Shown piece after piece: positions 44,958 to 54,035 of a stretch of DNA of 64,000 nucleotides. A program made the position numbers and the translations under genes. The notes below the pieces were generated by a model, which saw only the letters and a program-made list of their open reading frames with translations, made no database searches and was not told the origin of the DNA. Numbering within the stretch: the stretch's first letter is position 1; each line of letters begins with the position of its first letter. Origin of the DNA: Fodinibius salinus (GTDB lineage Bacteria; Bacteroidota; Rhodothermia; Balneolales; Balneolaceae); the NCBI RefSeq assembly GCF_008124865.1, contig NZ_VNHY01000004.1, forward strand, positions 275,221 through 339,220, in the 5' to 3' direction.

Positions 44958-46320
44958 GAGATATCACAAATAAACATATCGTTGTTGTAGGAGCTGCCCG
45001 CAGCGGCTTGGCTGTAGCATTGCTACTCAATAGCAAAGGAGCAACTGTGTTTGTAACGGATCACAGCACTATTTCTGAGCAGACAAAAGCCAAGCTTAAC
45101 AATCAGGAAATTCCATTTGAAGAAAATGGCCATACCCGCCAGGCCCATAATGGAGACTTTTTAGTGTTAAGTCCCGGTGTGCCATCAGATGCGCCGCTGG
45201 TACAACAGTACCGAAAAGCAGACAAAGACATATTTTCGGAAATTGAAATCGCAAGCAGGTTTAACAACAGTCCCCTTGTAGCTGTCACAGGCAGTAACGG
45301 CAAAACAACGGTGGCTAACTGGCTTGATCACACATGGACAATAGCCGAGCGCAATCATTTTACAGCCGGTAATATTGGCTCAGCATTTTCGGATAACGTA
45401 CACGAGTCTAGCTCTGACTGTGATGGCCTTTTGGAAGTAAGCAGTTTTCAACTTGACCATATTGAGACATTTAAGGCACATATCAGTTTGTTATTGAACA
45501 TAACACCGGATCATTTGGATCGATACCAGAATGATTTTTCGAAGTATGCGGCATCGAAATTTCGTATTACTGAAAACCAGACCAGCGATGACTGGTTCAT
45601 CTACAATTATGATGATTCCACCGTTGCGGCACACGCGCAATCGCTAAAAAAAAAGAGAATGCGCCTCAACTGCTGGCATTTTCACTCCGTCGGGAACCCG
45701 ACGAACCGCACTGTGCTTTCATCCGAAACCAGAACATCATGCTAAAATTCAATAACCACGAAGAGGTATTAATGCCTACTAGCAACATAAAAATTTCCGG
45801 CAAGCACAATTTGAAAAATGGGTTGGCTACAGCCCTGGCTGCTCGTGCATCAGAAATTAAAAGTGATGTAATCCGTGAAAGTCTGCGCACCTTCGAGGGC
45901 GTAGAACATCGCTTGGAACATGTGCGAACGGTAGACAGTGTGAACTATATAAACGACAGCAAGGCTACTAACATCAATGCCGTTTGGTATGCGCTAGACA
46001 GTTTTGACGTGCCGCTTACGCTCATTTTAGGTGGACGCGACAAGGGCAACGATTACAGTGAACTAGTTGACCAAATTAAAGAAAAAGTGCACACCATTAT
46101 TGCGATCGGCGAAGCGCAACCACTTATCGAAGAGCAGCTTAAATCGGTTGTGCCAAATTTAAAAACATCCAAGACAATGAATGATGCTGTCCGGATGGCA
46201 AAACAAGGAGCTAAACAGGGAGAGGCCGTTTTGTTAAGTCCTGCCTGCTCTTCATTCGATATGTATGATAATTACAAACATCGAGGCAACGAATTTAAAA
46301 AAGCAGTAAACCGGCTTTAA
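44954..46320 (+). CDS. murD: UDP-N-acetylmuramoylalanine--D-glutamate ligase, interrupted by a -1 frameshift
   Basis: Adds D-glutamate to UDP-MurNAc-Ala. The first frame (44954-45745) carries the Rossmann start HIVVVGAARSGLAVALLL, the P-loop VTGSNGKTT and LLNITPDHLDRYQ. It then leaves phase. The second frame, in phase from about 45656 to 46320, carries the rest, including YINDSKATNINAVWYALDSF, ILGGRDKGNDY and LLSPACSSFDMYDNYKHRG. The change sits on an A9 run (45646-45654) followed by G, read CTA AAA AAA AAG. A -1 slip on A_AAA_AAG restores a full 455-residue MurD. Either a one-base deletion, an assembly error or slippage explains this; murD is normally essential and no other copy is here. Confidence 0.85.
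45646..45703 (+). promoter_or_regulatory. candidate -1 slip site within murD
   Basis: The slippery heptamer A_AAA_AAG (45649-45655) is in the zero frame of the first murD part, the same heptamer used by E. coli dnaX. A GC-rich hairpin CGTCGGG/CCCGACG (45688-45703) lies 32 nt further on, longer than the usual 5-9 nt spacer. No upstream Shine-Dalgarno-like stimulator is seen. Confidence 0.4.
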
Positions 46321-46339
46321 AAAGCTAAAAACAAGAATC

Positions 46340-47530
46340 ATGCTATACACAACGCCAAATAAAAATGTGTCTTCTATCTTGGGTACCAGCCCTGATGAGA
46401 TGGATACACCGGGCCGAGGCAGTGATCGGATCCTGCTGATATCGGTTATTGTGCTTATGGTATTTGGTGTGCTGGCGATCTATTCTGCTATCGCTTACTT
46501 TGCTGAAACAAACCAAACCACGGCTGGCAGCCTTATTACCGGACATGTTTTTAAGCTGGGTATCGCTTTCCTGGCTATGCTGATTGCATCAAAAATTGAC
46601 TATCATCTCATAGCCAAATTTAGCCGGCTGGGTATTGTCATTGGTTGGGTTCTACTCTTGGCCGTCACCGTATTTGGAACTGAATCCTTTGGTGCCAAGC
46701 GATCTCTCAGTATCGGCGGCCTTTCATTCCAACCCGCAGCCTTTGCATCACTTGCACTACTCATCCACATATCGGTACTGCTTGATGAAAAACAAGAATA
46801 TATCAAAGATTTCAAGCGTACATTTCTACCCATCATGTTCTGGGTGGTCGCTACATGCGGACTTATCGGACTTCAGGACTTCAGCAGTGCTGCTGTTTTA
46901 CTCGGTCTGTCACTGTTAGTCATGTTTGTAGGAGGCATTAGCATGTCACAACTGGGAACATTAATGCTAATAGGCATAATGGGTGCCGGCATCTTAATCT
47001 GGCAATCTCCCGAACGGCAAAGCCGTATCAGCAACTATCTTGAGCAAATAAACAACATCAATAGCAGTGAGTTAAATATTGAAGAAGGATACCAGGCACA
47101 GCAGGCACATATTGCCATTGCTCAGGGTGAAATTTTTGGCGTAGGTATTGGGCAAAGCAGCCAACGCGATTTTTTACCAGCTCCCTACAATGATTTTATC
47201 TTTGCGATTATTGCCGAAGAATACGGGCTCGTGGGATCAATGCTTGTTATCGTTTTATTTACTGTTATTCTGTTCCGCGGGATCGGTAAAATCGCCAAGA
47301 GTGCGCCCGACCCTCTCGGTATGCTGATGGCTGTAGGCTGTACACTTTCTATTGTTTTTTACGGATTTATTAATGCCGGCGTCGCCAGCGGACTGTTACC
47401 CGTTACCGGCCTGCCTATGCCCTTTGTAAGCTATGGCGGAACCAATATTCTGTTTGCGGGCATTATGGTTGGCATCCTGATGAACATTTCGAAATATAAT
47501 AACGACAAAAAGGCGGTCTTCTATGCATAG
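46340..47530 (+). CDS. ftsW: cell division lipid-II polymerase FtsW
   Basis: A SEDS-family glycosyltransferase that polymerises septal glycan together with FtsI. 396 residues with about ten helices. FGAKRSLSIGGLSFQPAAF is the conserved SEDS loop, and FIFAIIAEEYGLVGS and MPFVSYGGTNILF are the C-terminal signatures. It starts 20 nt after murD. It overlaps murG by 8 nt. Confidence 0.95.
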   Translation: MLYTTPNKNVSSILGTSPDEMDTPGRGSDRILLISVIVLMVFGVLAIYSAIAYFAETNQTTAGSLITGHVFKLGIAFLAMLIASKIDYHLIAKFSRLGIVIGWVLLLAVTVFGTESFGAKRSLSIGGLSFQPAAFASLALLIHISVLLDEKQEYIKDFKRTFLPIMFWVVATCGLIGLQDFSSAAVLLGLSLLVMFVGGISMSQLGTLMLIGIMGAGILIWQSPERQSRISNYLEQINNINSSELNIEEGYQAQQAHIAIAQGEIFGVGIGQSSQRDFLPAPYNDFIFAIIAEEYGLVGSMLVIVLFTVILFRGIGKIAKSAPDPLGMLMAVGCTLSIVFYGFINAGVASGLLPVTGLPMPFVSYGGTNILFAGIMVGILMNISKYNNDKKAVFYA

Positions 47531-48686
47531 CGCTGCAAAAGACATATCGTACCAACACCGCGGCACGGCCTCAGAACAGGGTACTATAAAGGTACTGGTT
47601 GCGGCCGGCGGTACCGGTGGACATGTATACCCCGCGATTGCTATTGCCGAGGCATTACAAAATGAGTACGGCAATACTGAAATACTCTTTGTCGGTACCA
47701 GAAATCATCTTGAATGGGAAGCCGTACCCAAAGCCGGGTTTAATATTACCAACATTTGGATCAGCGGATTTCATCGGCGACTGACACTCAAAAACCTCCT
47801 GTTCCCCATAAAACTGGTCACCAGCCTGATGCAAAGCATAGGTATTGTAAGGCGATTTGATCCGGATGCTGTTATTTCCTGCGGCGGATATGCAGCGGGG
47901 CCTACTGCTTGGGTGGCTAATAAGATGGGCGTGCCTCTTTTCATCCAAGAGCAAAACAGTTTTCCCGGTGTTACCAACCGAATTCTAGGCCGAAGCGCCG
48001 AACGTATTTTTACCGCTTTCAAAGATGCTGATCACTACTTCCCAATAGACAAGACACAAATCGCCGGTAATCCCACGCGGAAGTCACTGACCAATGCAGA
48101 CCAACAAGAAGCACTTGAGGAATTTAGCTTTGGTTCCGATCAAAAAACGCTGCTTGTACTGGGCGGCAGCGGCGGAGCCCGCAGCATCAACGAAGCAATG
48201 CTCGATCATATTGATCAGATGCACAACCAGATGGAGCTACAGATTATCTGGCAATGTGGCGAGCGTTACTTTGATCAGATCCGTAATCAAATACATAAAA
48301 AGAACTATGAGAATCTGCGTCTCATAGACTTCCTGCACAATATGCCCGAAGCTTATGCCGTGGCAGACCTCGTGATCAGCAGAGCAGGTGCACTATCCTG
48401 CTCAGAATTGGCCCTCACGGGCAAACCAAGCATTCTTGTTCCATCGCCCAATGTGGCCGGTGACCATCAAAGAAAAAATGCTCGGTCGATGGTAGAGGAA
48501 GGCGCAGCAGAATTAATACAGGACAAGGATTTAAAAAATACCTTAGCCGGCCTGGTTGAAAAGATTATTACCGACCAGCAAAAACTTGCAGCAATGAATA
48601 AAGCAGCAAAGAAATTATCACGACCCGAAGCCGCAGAAACAATCGCAACCGAAATTTTAAAATTGATAAAACAAAAAAGCACCTGA
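47523..48686 (+). CDS. murG: UDP-GlcNAc:lipid I N-acetylglucosaminyltransferase
   Basis: Completes lipid II on the inner face of the membrane. GT28 family, 387 residues. The first G loop is VAAGGTGGHVYPAIAIAE, the second VLGGSGGARSINEAM. GGYAAGPTAWVA, IQEQNSFPG and SRAGALSCSELALTGKPSIL are the donor and acceptor signatures. The first 20 residues before VLVAA are an extra lead. It overlaps ftsW by 8 nt. Confidence 0.96.
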   Translation: MHSAAKDISYQHRGTASEQGTIKVLVAAGGTGGHVYPAIAIAEALQNEYGNTEILFVGTRNHLEWEAVPKAGFNITNIWISGFHRRLTLKNLLFPIKLVTSLMQSIGIVRRFDPDAVISCGGYAAGPTAWVANKMGVPLFIQEQNSFPGVTNRILGRSAERIFTAFKDADHYFPIDKTQIAGNPTRKSLTNADQQEALEEFSFGSDQKTLLVLGGSGGARSINEAMLDHIDQMHNQMELQIIWQCGERYFDQIRNQIHKKNYENLRLIDFLHNMPEAYAVADLVISRAGALSCSELALTGKPSILVPSPNVAGDHQRKNARSMVEEGAAELIQDKDLKNTLAGLVEKIITDQQKLAAMNKAAKKLSRPEAAETIATEILKLIKQKST

Positions 48687-48702
48687 TACAGTCACATAGC
48701 TT

Positions 48703-48753
48703 GGATTAGCATCCACACTCATTCATTATATCAAGTGTGGACACTTGTAACAG
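48703..48753 (+). repeat. dcw hairpin element, copy 1 (before murC)
   Basis: GATTAGCATCCACACT is followed by a 14-nt loop, AGTGTGGA and CACTTGTAACAG. The stem is TCCACACT/AGTGTGGA (48712-48719 with 48734-48741). It ends 25 nt before the murC ATG. An alternative stem CAAGTGT/ACACTTG overlaps the right arm. Confidence 0.7.
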
Positions 48754-48778
48754 CTTAGACAAACTAGTAAACCAACAA

Positions 48779-50203
48779 ATGAGTAAACAAATTCAAACAC
48801 AGCCCATATTTGGACGAACCCGCCATATTCATATGGTTGGTATCGGCGGGATTGGTATGAGCGGCATGGCCGAAATATTGCTACAAAAAGGCTATACCGT
48901 CTCCGGATCAGATGCAAAAATGGGCGAAACCATTGAGCGGTTACAGGAACTTGGCGCAGAAATTGCCATTGGTCATGACAAACAAAACATCGAAGGCTGC
49001 GATGTGGTTGTGTATACAAGTGCTGTAAAAGCGGAAGAAAATATTGAAACCAAAACGGCACTTGATCAGGGTATTCCCGTTATTAAGCGGGCTGAGATGC
49101 TGGCCGAACTGATGCGTATGAAATACGGTGTTGGCGTAGCCGGCACTCACGGCAAGACCACTACTACAACTATGATTGGCCATGTGATTCAGGACGGGAG
49201 TTTTGATCCCACGATTATGGTAGGCGGCAAAGTTCACAGTTTCTCAAAAACTAATGCCGTAGTGGGCAAAGGTGACGTAATCGTGGTAGAAGCCGATGAG
49301 TTTGACCGGACATTTCTGCGACTCACCCCTTCGCTGGGTGTTATAACCAATATTGAAGCCGAGCATCTCGATATCTACGACGATTTGGAAGATGTAAAAC
49401 AGGCTTTTAGTGAATTTGCCAACAAAGCACCCTTTTATGGTGCCGTTATTCTTTGCCTTGATGATTCCAATGTAAGAAGTATTATTCCATCTATCGACCG
49501 CCGCACTATCACCTATGGGTTGACGCCCCAAGCCCAAATTCGTGCCGTGGATATTGAAGTGGACCACTTTAACAGTTCATTCACTGTTATCAATGAAGGT
49601 GAGAAGCTTGGCGACATTACGCTTAAAGCACCGGGCAACCATAATATAAGAAATGCCTTGGCTGCCGTTGCCGTGGGACTGGAGCTGGATATTGATTTTG
49701 ATAATATCAAGTCAGGACTGGAGCGGTTTCAGGGGGTATTTCGTCGCTTCCAGCTCAAAGCCGATACCGATAACGTGATGGTCATCGATGATTATGCCCA
49801 CCATCCCACAGAAGTACAGGCCACACTCAATGCCGCTCGTGAGGGATGGACAGATCGCCGCATTGTAGCCGTATTTCAACCGCACTTGTATTCACGGACA
49901 CAGGAACTTTATGAAGAGTTCGGACTCTCATTTTTTGATGCAGAGGTCTGTGTTATTACAGATGTATATCCATCCCGAGAAGAACCCATTGAGGGCGTTA
50001 ACGGTCAACTTATTGCCAATGCCGCCAAAGAATACGGTCACCGCAAGGTGCATTATGTAGAAGATAAAACGAAGCTGCCCGACCGTCTGAAAGAAATTAT
50101 TAAATCCGGTGATGTAATAATCACTATGGGCGCAGGCGATATTTATAAATACGGCGAAGAATTTACTGAAATGCTCGAAAAAGGAATTACAAAATTGAAA
50201 TAA
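48779..50203 (+). CDS. murC: UDP-N-acetylmuramate--L-alanine ligase
   Basis: Attaches L-alanine to UDP-MurNAc. I start it at the ATG at 48779 (MSKQIQTQPIFGRTRHIHMV); the open frame runs back to a GTG inside the hairpin element, which is unlikely to be used. About 474 residues. HMVGIGGIGMSGMAEIL is the MurC Rossmann motif, AGTHGKTTTTTMI the P-loop and DDYAHHPTEV the C-terminal ligase signature. A 92-nt gap from murG contains copy 1 of the conserved hairpin. Confidence 0.96.
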   Translation: MSKQIQTQPIFGRTRHIHMVGIGGIGMSGMAEILLQKGYTVSGSDAKMGETIERLQELGAEIAIGHDKQNIEGCDVVVYTSAVKAEENIETKTALDQGIPVIKRAEMLAELMRMKYGVGVAGTHGKTTTTTMIGHVIQDGSFDPTIMVGGKVHSFSKTNAVVGKGDVIVVEADEFDRTFLRLTPSLGVITNIEAEHLDIYDDLEDVKQAFSEFANKAPFYGAVILCLDDSNVRSIIPSIDRRTITYGLTPQAQIRAVDIEVDHFNSSFTVINEGEKLGDITLKAPGNHNIRNALAAVAVGLELDIDFDNIKSGLERFQGVFRRFQLKADTDNVMVIDDYAHHPTEVQATLNAAREGWTDRRIVAVFQPHLYSRTQELYEEFGLSFFDAEVCVITDVYPSREEPIEGVNGQLIANAAKEYGHRKVHYVEDKTKLPDRLKEIIKSGDVIITMGAGDIYKYGEEFTEMLEKGITKLK

Positions 50204-50264
50204 TATATCTAAACATTCAGACACGAATGAATAATCGAACCATACGTAACATAAAGAATAGGTT

Positions 50265-50315
50265 GAATTAACATCCACGCTCATTCATTGTTCCAAGCGT
50301 GGACACTTGCAACAG
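50265..50315 (+). repeat. dcw hairpin element, copy 2 (before ftsQ)
   Basis: AATTAACATCCACGCT is followed by a 14-nt loop, AGCGTGGA and CACTTGCAACAG. The stem is TCCACGCT/AGCGTGGA (50274-50281 with 50296-50303). Compared with copy 1, an A-T pair has become G-C on both arms. It ends 19 nt before the ftsQ ATG. Confidence 0.7.
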
Positions 50316-50334
50316 TTTTCACAAAAAAACTTAA

Positions 50335-51087
50335 ATGGTCAAAAATAAGTCACATAACAAAACCGAGAGCACCAAAAAACCGCTGGCATGGGTCGCCGGT
50401 GCTATATTTGTGCTGGGGCTGGCAATTATCGGCGGGCTGTCGTGGAGCTCTACCGTTACGGTCCAGGAAATCCAATACCGAGGCAACCATTTTGTTTCTA
50501 CTGAACGGCTAAAGCAGGTGGAGGTTCCAACAGGTATAAGTCCCGACAGCATGAATTTTGTGGATATTATCCGCCGCTTCAAGAAGTTGGCCTACGTCAA
50601 AAACGCAGCTGCAAATGTAGAACCCAACGGCAACTTGTCAATAGATATCAACGAACGGCAACCCATTGCAATGCTGACGGATGGATCAACAAAAGTTTAC
50701 GTAGATAAACACGGCATCCGATTGCCAAAAGTGTTGGGCAAGACCATTGATGTACCCATTCTCTATGGATTTAGTGCTACGCCCATGAGTGATACACTAC
50801 ATAGTGAATCTTTTAAACGAGTGTCTGATTTTTTGACCAATGTGCACGACAAACCAGTCTCTAATGCCACCATCAGTGAAGTGGCATGGACCGAAAAAGA
50901 AGGAGTTGTAGCACTGACTAATCAAAATGGAGTTAAACTTATTTTCGGCAAAGGTAATTACGAAACTCGACTTCGCAACTGGGAAGCATTTTATGGTGAA
51001 GTCGTTAAACAAAAAGGAATTAAAAAAATGCGATCAGTTGATCTTCGATTTGAAGGACAGATCGTAACGCGCGAAAAAGAAATATAA
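50335..51087 (+). CDS. ftsQ: cell division protein FtsQ
   Basis: 250 residues: a short basic cytoplasmic tail, one helix (AWVAGAIFVLGLAIIGGL), then a POTRA-like domain (TVQEIQYRGNHFVSTERLKQ) and a beta domain with DINERQPIAML and RSVDLRFEGQIVTR. It joins FtsL and FtsB at the septum. The order murC-ftsQ-ftsA fits. The 131-nt gap before it contains hairpin copy 2. Confidence 0.9.
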   Translation: MVKNKSHNKTESTKKPLAWVAGAIFVLGLAIIGGLSWSSTVTVQEIQYRGNHFVSTERLKQVEVPTGISPDSMNFVDIIRRFKKLAYVKNAAANVEPNGNLSIDINERQPIAMLTDGSTKVYVDKHGIRLPKVLGKTIDVPILYGFSATPMSDTLHSESFKRVSDFLTNVHDKPVSNATISEVAWTEKEGVVALTNQNGVKLIFGKGNYETRLRNWEAFYGEVVKQKGIKKMRSVDLRFEGQIVTREKEI

Positions 51088-51093
51088 CTGCTG

Positions 51094-51132
51094 GAATTAA
51101 CGTCCACGCTAAAAGGTGGACACGTGCAACAG
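51094..51132 (+). repeat. dcw hairpin element, copy 3 (before ftsA), short loop
   Basis: GAATTAACGTCCACGCT is followed by AAAAGGTGGACACGTGCAAC and AG. The stem GTCCAC/GTGGAC (51102-51107 with 51116-51121) has an 8-nt loop; the ATTCATT-type loop is missing. The flanks match copies 1 and 2. It ends 51 nt before the ftsA ATG. Confidence 0.65.
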
Positions 51133-51183
51133 TATCTTAGAATATGATGAAAATTAATCACATAACAGTACGCGGATAACATT

Positions 51184-52449
51184 ATGGAAGAACAAGAAGA
51201 CAGAATTGTCGTCGGACTGGATATTGGCACTACCAAGGTATGTGCAATCGTTGCCTCTATTGATCCACAAGATCGTATCCATATTCTGGGCGTTGGTAAA
51301 TCGCCGAGCGATGGCCTAAATCGCGGCGTAGTAGTCAATATCGATAAAACAGTAAACGCCATACAAACAGCCGTTGAACAGGCTCAGCTGGCATCAGGTA
51401 TCGAGGTCAACTCGGTAAATGTAGGTATTGCCGGCGATCACATTCGTAGCATGCGTAGCAAGGGCGTCATTACCATTAACAACCGGGACAACGAAATTAC
51501 TGTAGATGACGTTGACCGGCTGCTCAAAGACTGTCGGCAGATTATGCTGCCTACCGATCAGGAGATTATCCACGTCATTCCACAAGAATTTGTTGTTGAC
51601 GGTCAGGATGGCATCAGCGATCCCGTGGGTATGAGCGGCATGCGGATGGAAGCAGAAGTCCACATTATTACAGGACTTGTCTCGGCTGCAAAAAATATCT
51701 ACCGATGCGTAGAACGGGCCGGCTACCAGGTAGCCGATATCATTCTCGAACCACTCGCATCTTCGTATTCTGTACTTGATGACGAGGAAAAAGAAGCCGG
51801 TGTTGTGCTTGTGGATATCGGAGGGGGCACCACTGATGTTGCCATCTTCCAGGATAACACTATCCGACATACGGCCGTCATTGCTATAGCAGGCAAAAAA
51901 GTAACCGATGATATCCGTATGGGGCTAAGCGTGTTAGACGATCAGGCTGAGAAGCTCAAGCGGAATCACGGCGAAGCCTATATTGAACTTATTGAAGAAG
52001 ATGAAGCTATCACAGTACCCGGCATTGCGGGTCGTCCGCCCAAAGAAATCACCAAAGGTATTTTAGCCAAAATTATACAGGCTCGGATGGAAGAGATCCT
52101 CGAAATTGTGGCTATTGAAACAAAACGAAGCGGTTATGCCGACTCGCTGAGTGCGGGTGTCGTACTGAGCGGCGGTGGTTCGCTCATCAAAAATGTATGC
52201 CCCCTGGCCAACGAAGTACTAGGTATGGATGCCAAAATTGGCAAACCAATGGGACTCAGCGGCGGACTTATTGAAGAAGTGCAAAATCCTATTTACGCCA
52301 CCTCGGTGGGACTGGTTATGCACGCAATTGAAACAGGCAGTGGTCCTGCCAACCAGGCTATCGTTCCATCATCAACCAAAGGATCTAGTGTAGAAAAGGT
52401 AATGAACCGCATCGCCAACCGTATGAAGAGTTGGTTCAAAGAACTTTAA
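51184..52449 (+). CDS. ftsA: cell division protein FtsA
   Basis: An actin-like ATPase tethering FtsZ to the membrane. 421 residues. VVGLDIGTTKVCAIVA is the phosphate-1 motif, DIGGGTTDVAIF phosphate-2 and LSGGGSLIKNV the adenosine motif. The C-terminal MNRIANRMKSWFKEL is an amphipathic membrane-targeting helix. It is followed, after 180 nt, by ftsZ. Confidence 0.96.
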   Translation: MEEQEDRIVVGLDIGTTKVCAIVASIDPQDRIHILGVGKSPSDGLNRGVVVNIDKTVNAIQTAVEQAQLASGIEVNSVNVGIAGDHIRSMRSKGVITINNRDNEITVDDVDRLLKDCRQIMLPTDQEIIHVIPQEFVVDGQDGISDPVGMSGMRMEAEVHIITGLVSAAKNIYRCVERAGYQVADIILEPLASSYSVLDDEEKEAGVVLVDIGGGTTDVAIFQDNTIRHTAVIAIAGKKVTDDIRMGLSVLDDQAEKLKRNHGEAYIELIEEDEAITVPGIAGRPPKEITKGILAKIIQARMEEILEIVAIETKRSGYADSLSAGVVLSGGGSLIKNVCPLANEVLGMDAKIGKPMGLSGGLIEEVQNPIYATSVGLVMHAIETGSGPANQAIVPSSTKGSSVEKVMNRIANRMKSWFKEL

Positions 52450-52466
52450 TATGGATAAAAAATAAT

Positions 52467-52637
52467 ATGGATAAGAATCTAAAAACTATAAAAAACCGCC
52501 CCGGCATCCCTCCTGTAGAGGAGATACAAAAAAGGGGCTGGACAGGTTTAAACCTAAATCAATCATCAACAACTAGCAATCAAACAGCAACAAAAATAAA
52601 AATACAGCAATCAAAAAGGAGTAACTATTATGTCTAA
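52467..52637 (+). CDS. doubtful 56-residue frame between ftsA and ftsZ
   Basis: The frame starts MDKNLKTIKNRPGIPPVEE, has no clear ribosome-binding site and overlaps the ftsZ start by 8 nt. The second half is Gln/Asn/Lys/Ser-rich, as expected from translating an A-rich leader. I list it so it is not missed, but a non-coding leader is the better explanation. Confidence 0.2.
   Translation: MDKNLKTIKNRPGIPPVEEIQKRGWTGLNLNQSSTTSNQTATKIKIQQSKRSNYYV
52498..52555 (+). promoter_or_regulatory. structured leader of ftsZ
   Basis: GCCCC (52498) pairs with GGGGC (52534) and encloses CTCCT/AGGAG (52510-52523). A perfect 12-bp palindrome AGGTTTAAACCT follows at 52544-52555. It lies 75-132 nt before the ftsZ ATG, which has its own AAAGGAG ribosome-binding site at 52615. 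Confidence 0.45.
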
Positions 52638-53952
52638 CTTAAACTCTCGTTTTAGTTTTGACATCGACGGTCAAGACAATGCGAAAATAAAAGTCGTGGG
52701 TGTTGGAGGCGGCGGCGGTAATGCCGTTAACAACATGATCCACAAAGGTCTGACCAGTGTAGAGTATATCGCACTCAACACTGATGCCCAGGCCTTGAAG
52801 AACAGTATGGCCGATGTCACCATCCAGGTAGGCGCCAACCTTACCAATGGACTCGGAGCCGGTGCCCGTCCTGAAATTGGCCGGGAAGCGGTAGAAGAAA
52901 ATCGACACGAAATTGAAGAGGCTATAGAAGGCGCCGATATGGTGTTTGTTACGGCCGGCATGGGCGGCGGTACTGGTACCGGCGGCGCTCCCGTGGTTTC
53001 GGGCATCGCCAAACGAAAAGGGATTTTGACAGTCGGTATTGTCACTACCCCCTTTGACTGCGAAGGGCCCAAACGGATGAAATATGCCCTCGAAGGAATT
53101 ACCGAACTCAAGAAAAACAGCGATACGGTTATCGTTATTCCCAACGAGCGGCTTATGGATATCGCGGATGCAGAGACCACCCTGCTCGAGGCTTTTGATC
53201 AGGCCAACCAGGTACTATACAATGCTACTCGTGGTATTTCGGATCTCATTCTGATGCCCGGCCTCATTAACCTTGACTTTGCTGACGTACGCACCACTAT
53301 GCTTGACGGGGGTGCAGCTATTATGGGATCAGCAAGCGCCACGGGCGAAGACCGTGCCGAAATTGCGGCCCGCGAAGCCATCAACTCACCCCTGCTCGAC
53401 GGTGTGAGCATCCGCGGCGCACGTAATGTATTGGTCAATATTTCTTCGGGCGCCAACCTGGGAATGCAAGAAACCAATACAGCTACCAGCATCATCCAGC
53501 AAGAAGCCGGCGAAGATGCAGAAATCATCCTCGGTACTGTGCTTGATGAAAGCTTTGACGAAGACCTACGCGTTACGGTTATTGCCACTGGCTTTGATCT
53601 GGCCGAAAACAACGAAAACGGCAGCAGTGTCGCTCCGAATGAGAAAGAAACCGAAACCAAAGGTGATGATCTGGAGATGCCCAAAGCCGGTGACGTTACC
53701 GGACACAGCCGGTATTCTTCAACAGACGATCCATTTTATAAAGGAGAAAAAAATCTCAAACAGATGGATCAACCAGCCTTCCATCGCCGTGGACTAAAAA
53801 ATGTACAATCGCTCAACAAAAACGAAGAGGAGGAAGAAGACGATATGCAGGCCGAGCAGCAAAAGAGCGATGAACTGCTCAATGACCGCAAAGAGCGCAT
53901 CGATAAGTCTGATTCGGATCAACCGGCCTTCCTGCGTAAAATTATGGATTAA
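52630..53952 (+). CDS. ftsZ: cell division protein FtsZ
   Basis: A tubulin-like GTPase that forms the division ring. 440 residues. KVVGVGGGGGNAVNNM is the N-terminal nucleotide loop, TAGMGGGTGTGGAP the tubulin signature and LIMPGLINLDFADVRT the T7-loop region. A long acidic linker (about residues 330-425) precedes the C-terminal peptide DQPAFLRKIMD, which binds FtsA. A second, similar DQPAFHRRGLK lies near residue 376, inside the linker. The ATG at 52630 has AAAGGAG at optimal distance. Last gene of the dcw operon. Confidence 0.98.
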   Translation: MSNLNSRFSFDIDGQDNAKIKVVGVGGGGGNAVNNMIHKGLTSVEYIALNTDAQALKNSMADVTIQVGANLTNGLGAGARPEIGREAVEENRHEIEEAIEGADMVFVTAGMGGGTGTGGAPVVSGIAKRKGILTVGIVTTPFDCEGPKRMKYALEGITELKKNSDTVIVIPNERLMDIADAETTLLEAFDQANQVLYNATRGISDLILMPGLINLDFADVRTTMLDGGAAIMGSASATGEDRAEIAAREAINSPLLDGVSIRGARNVLVNISSGANLGMQETNTATSIIQQEAGEDAEIILGTVLDESFDEDLRVTVIATGFDLAENNENGSSVAPNEKETETKGDDLEMPKAGDVTGHSRYSSTDDPFYKGEKNLKQMDQPAFHRRGLKNVQSLNKNEEEEEDDMQAEQQKSDELLNDRKERIDKSDSDQPAFLRKIMD

Positions 53953-54035
53953 AAACTTGATTGCTTTGTATTAAAAGCTGATTCACAATCAGTGACATTT
54001 ATTCCGCTATAATGCGGATTTGATTGCTAGTTGAG

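Noticed and set aside
53199..53684. Long minus-strand open frame (161 codons) inside ftsZ
   Set aside because: A Ser-rich shadow of a highly conserved gene on the opposite strand. Such frames are common where codon third positions avoid certain stops.
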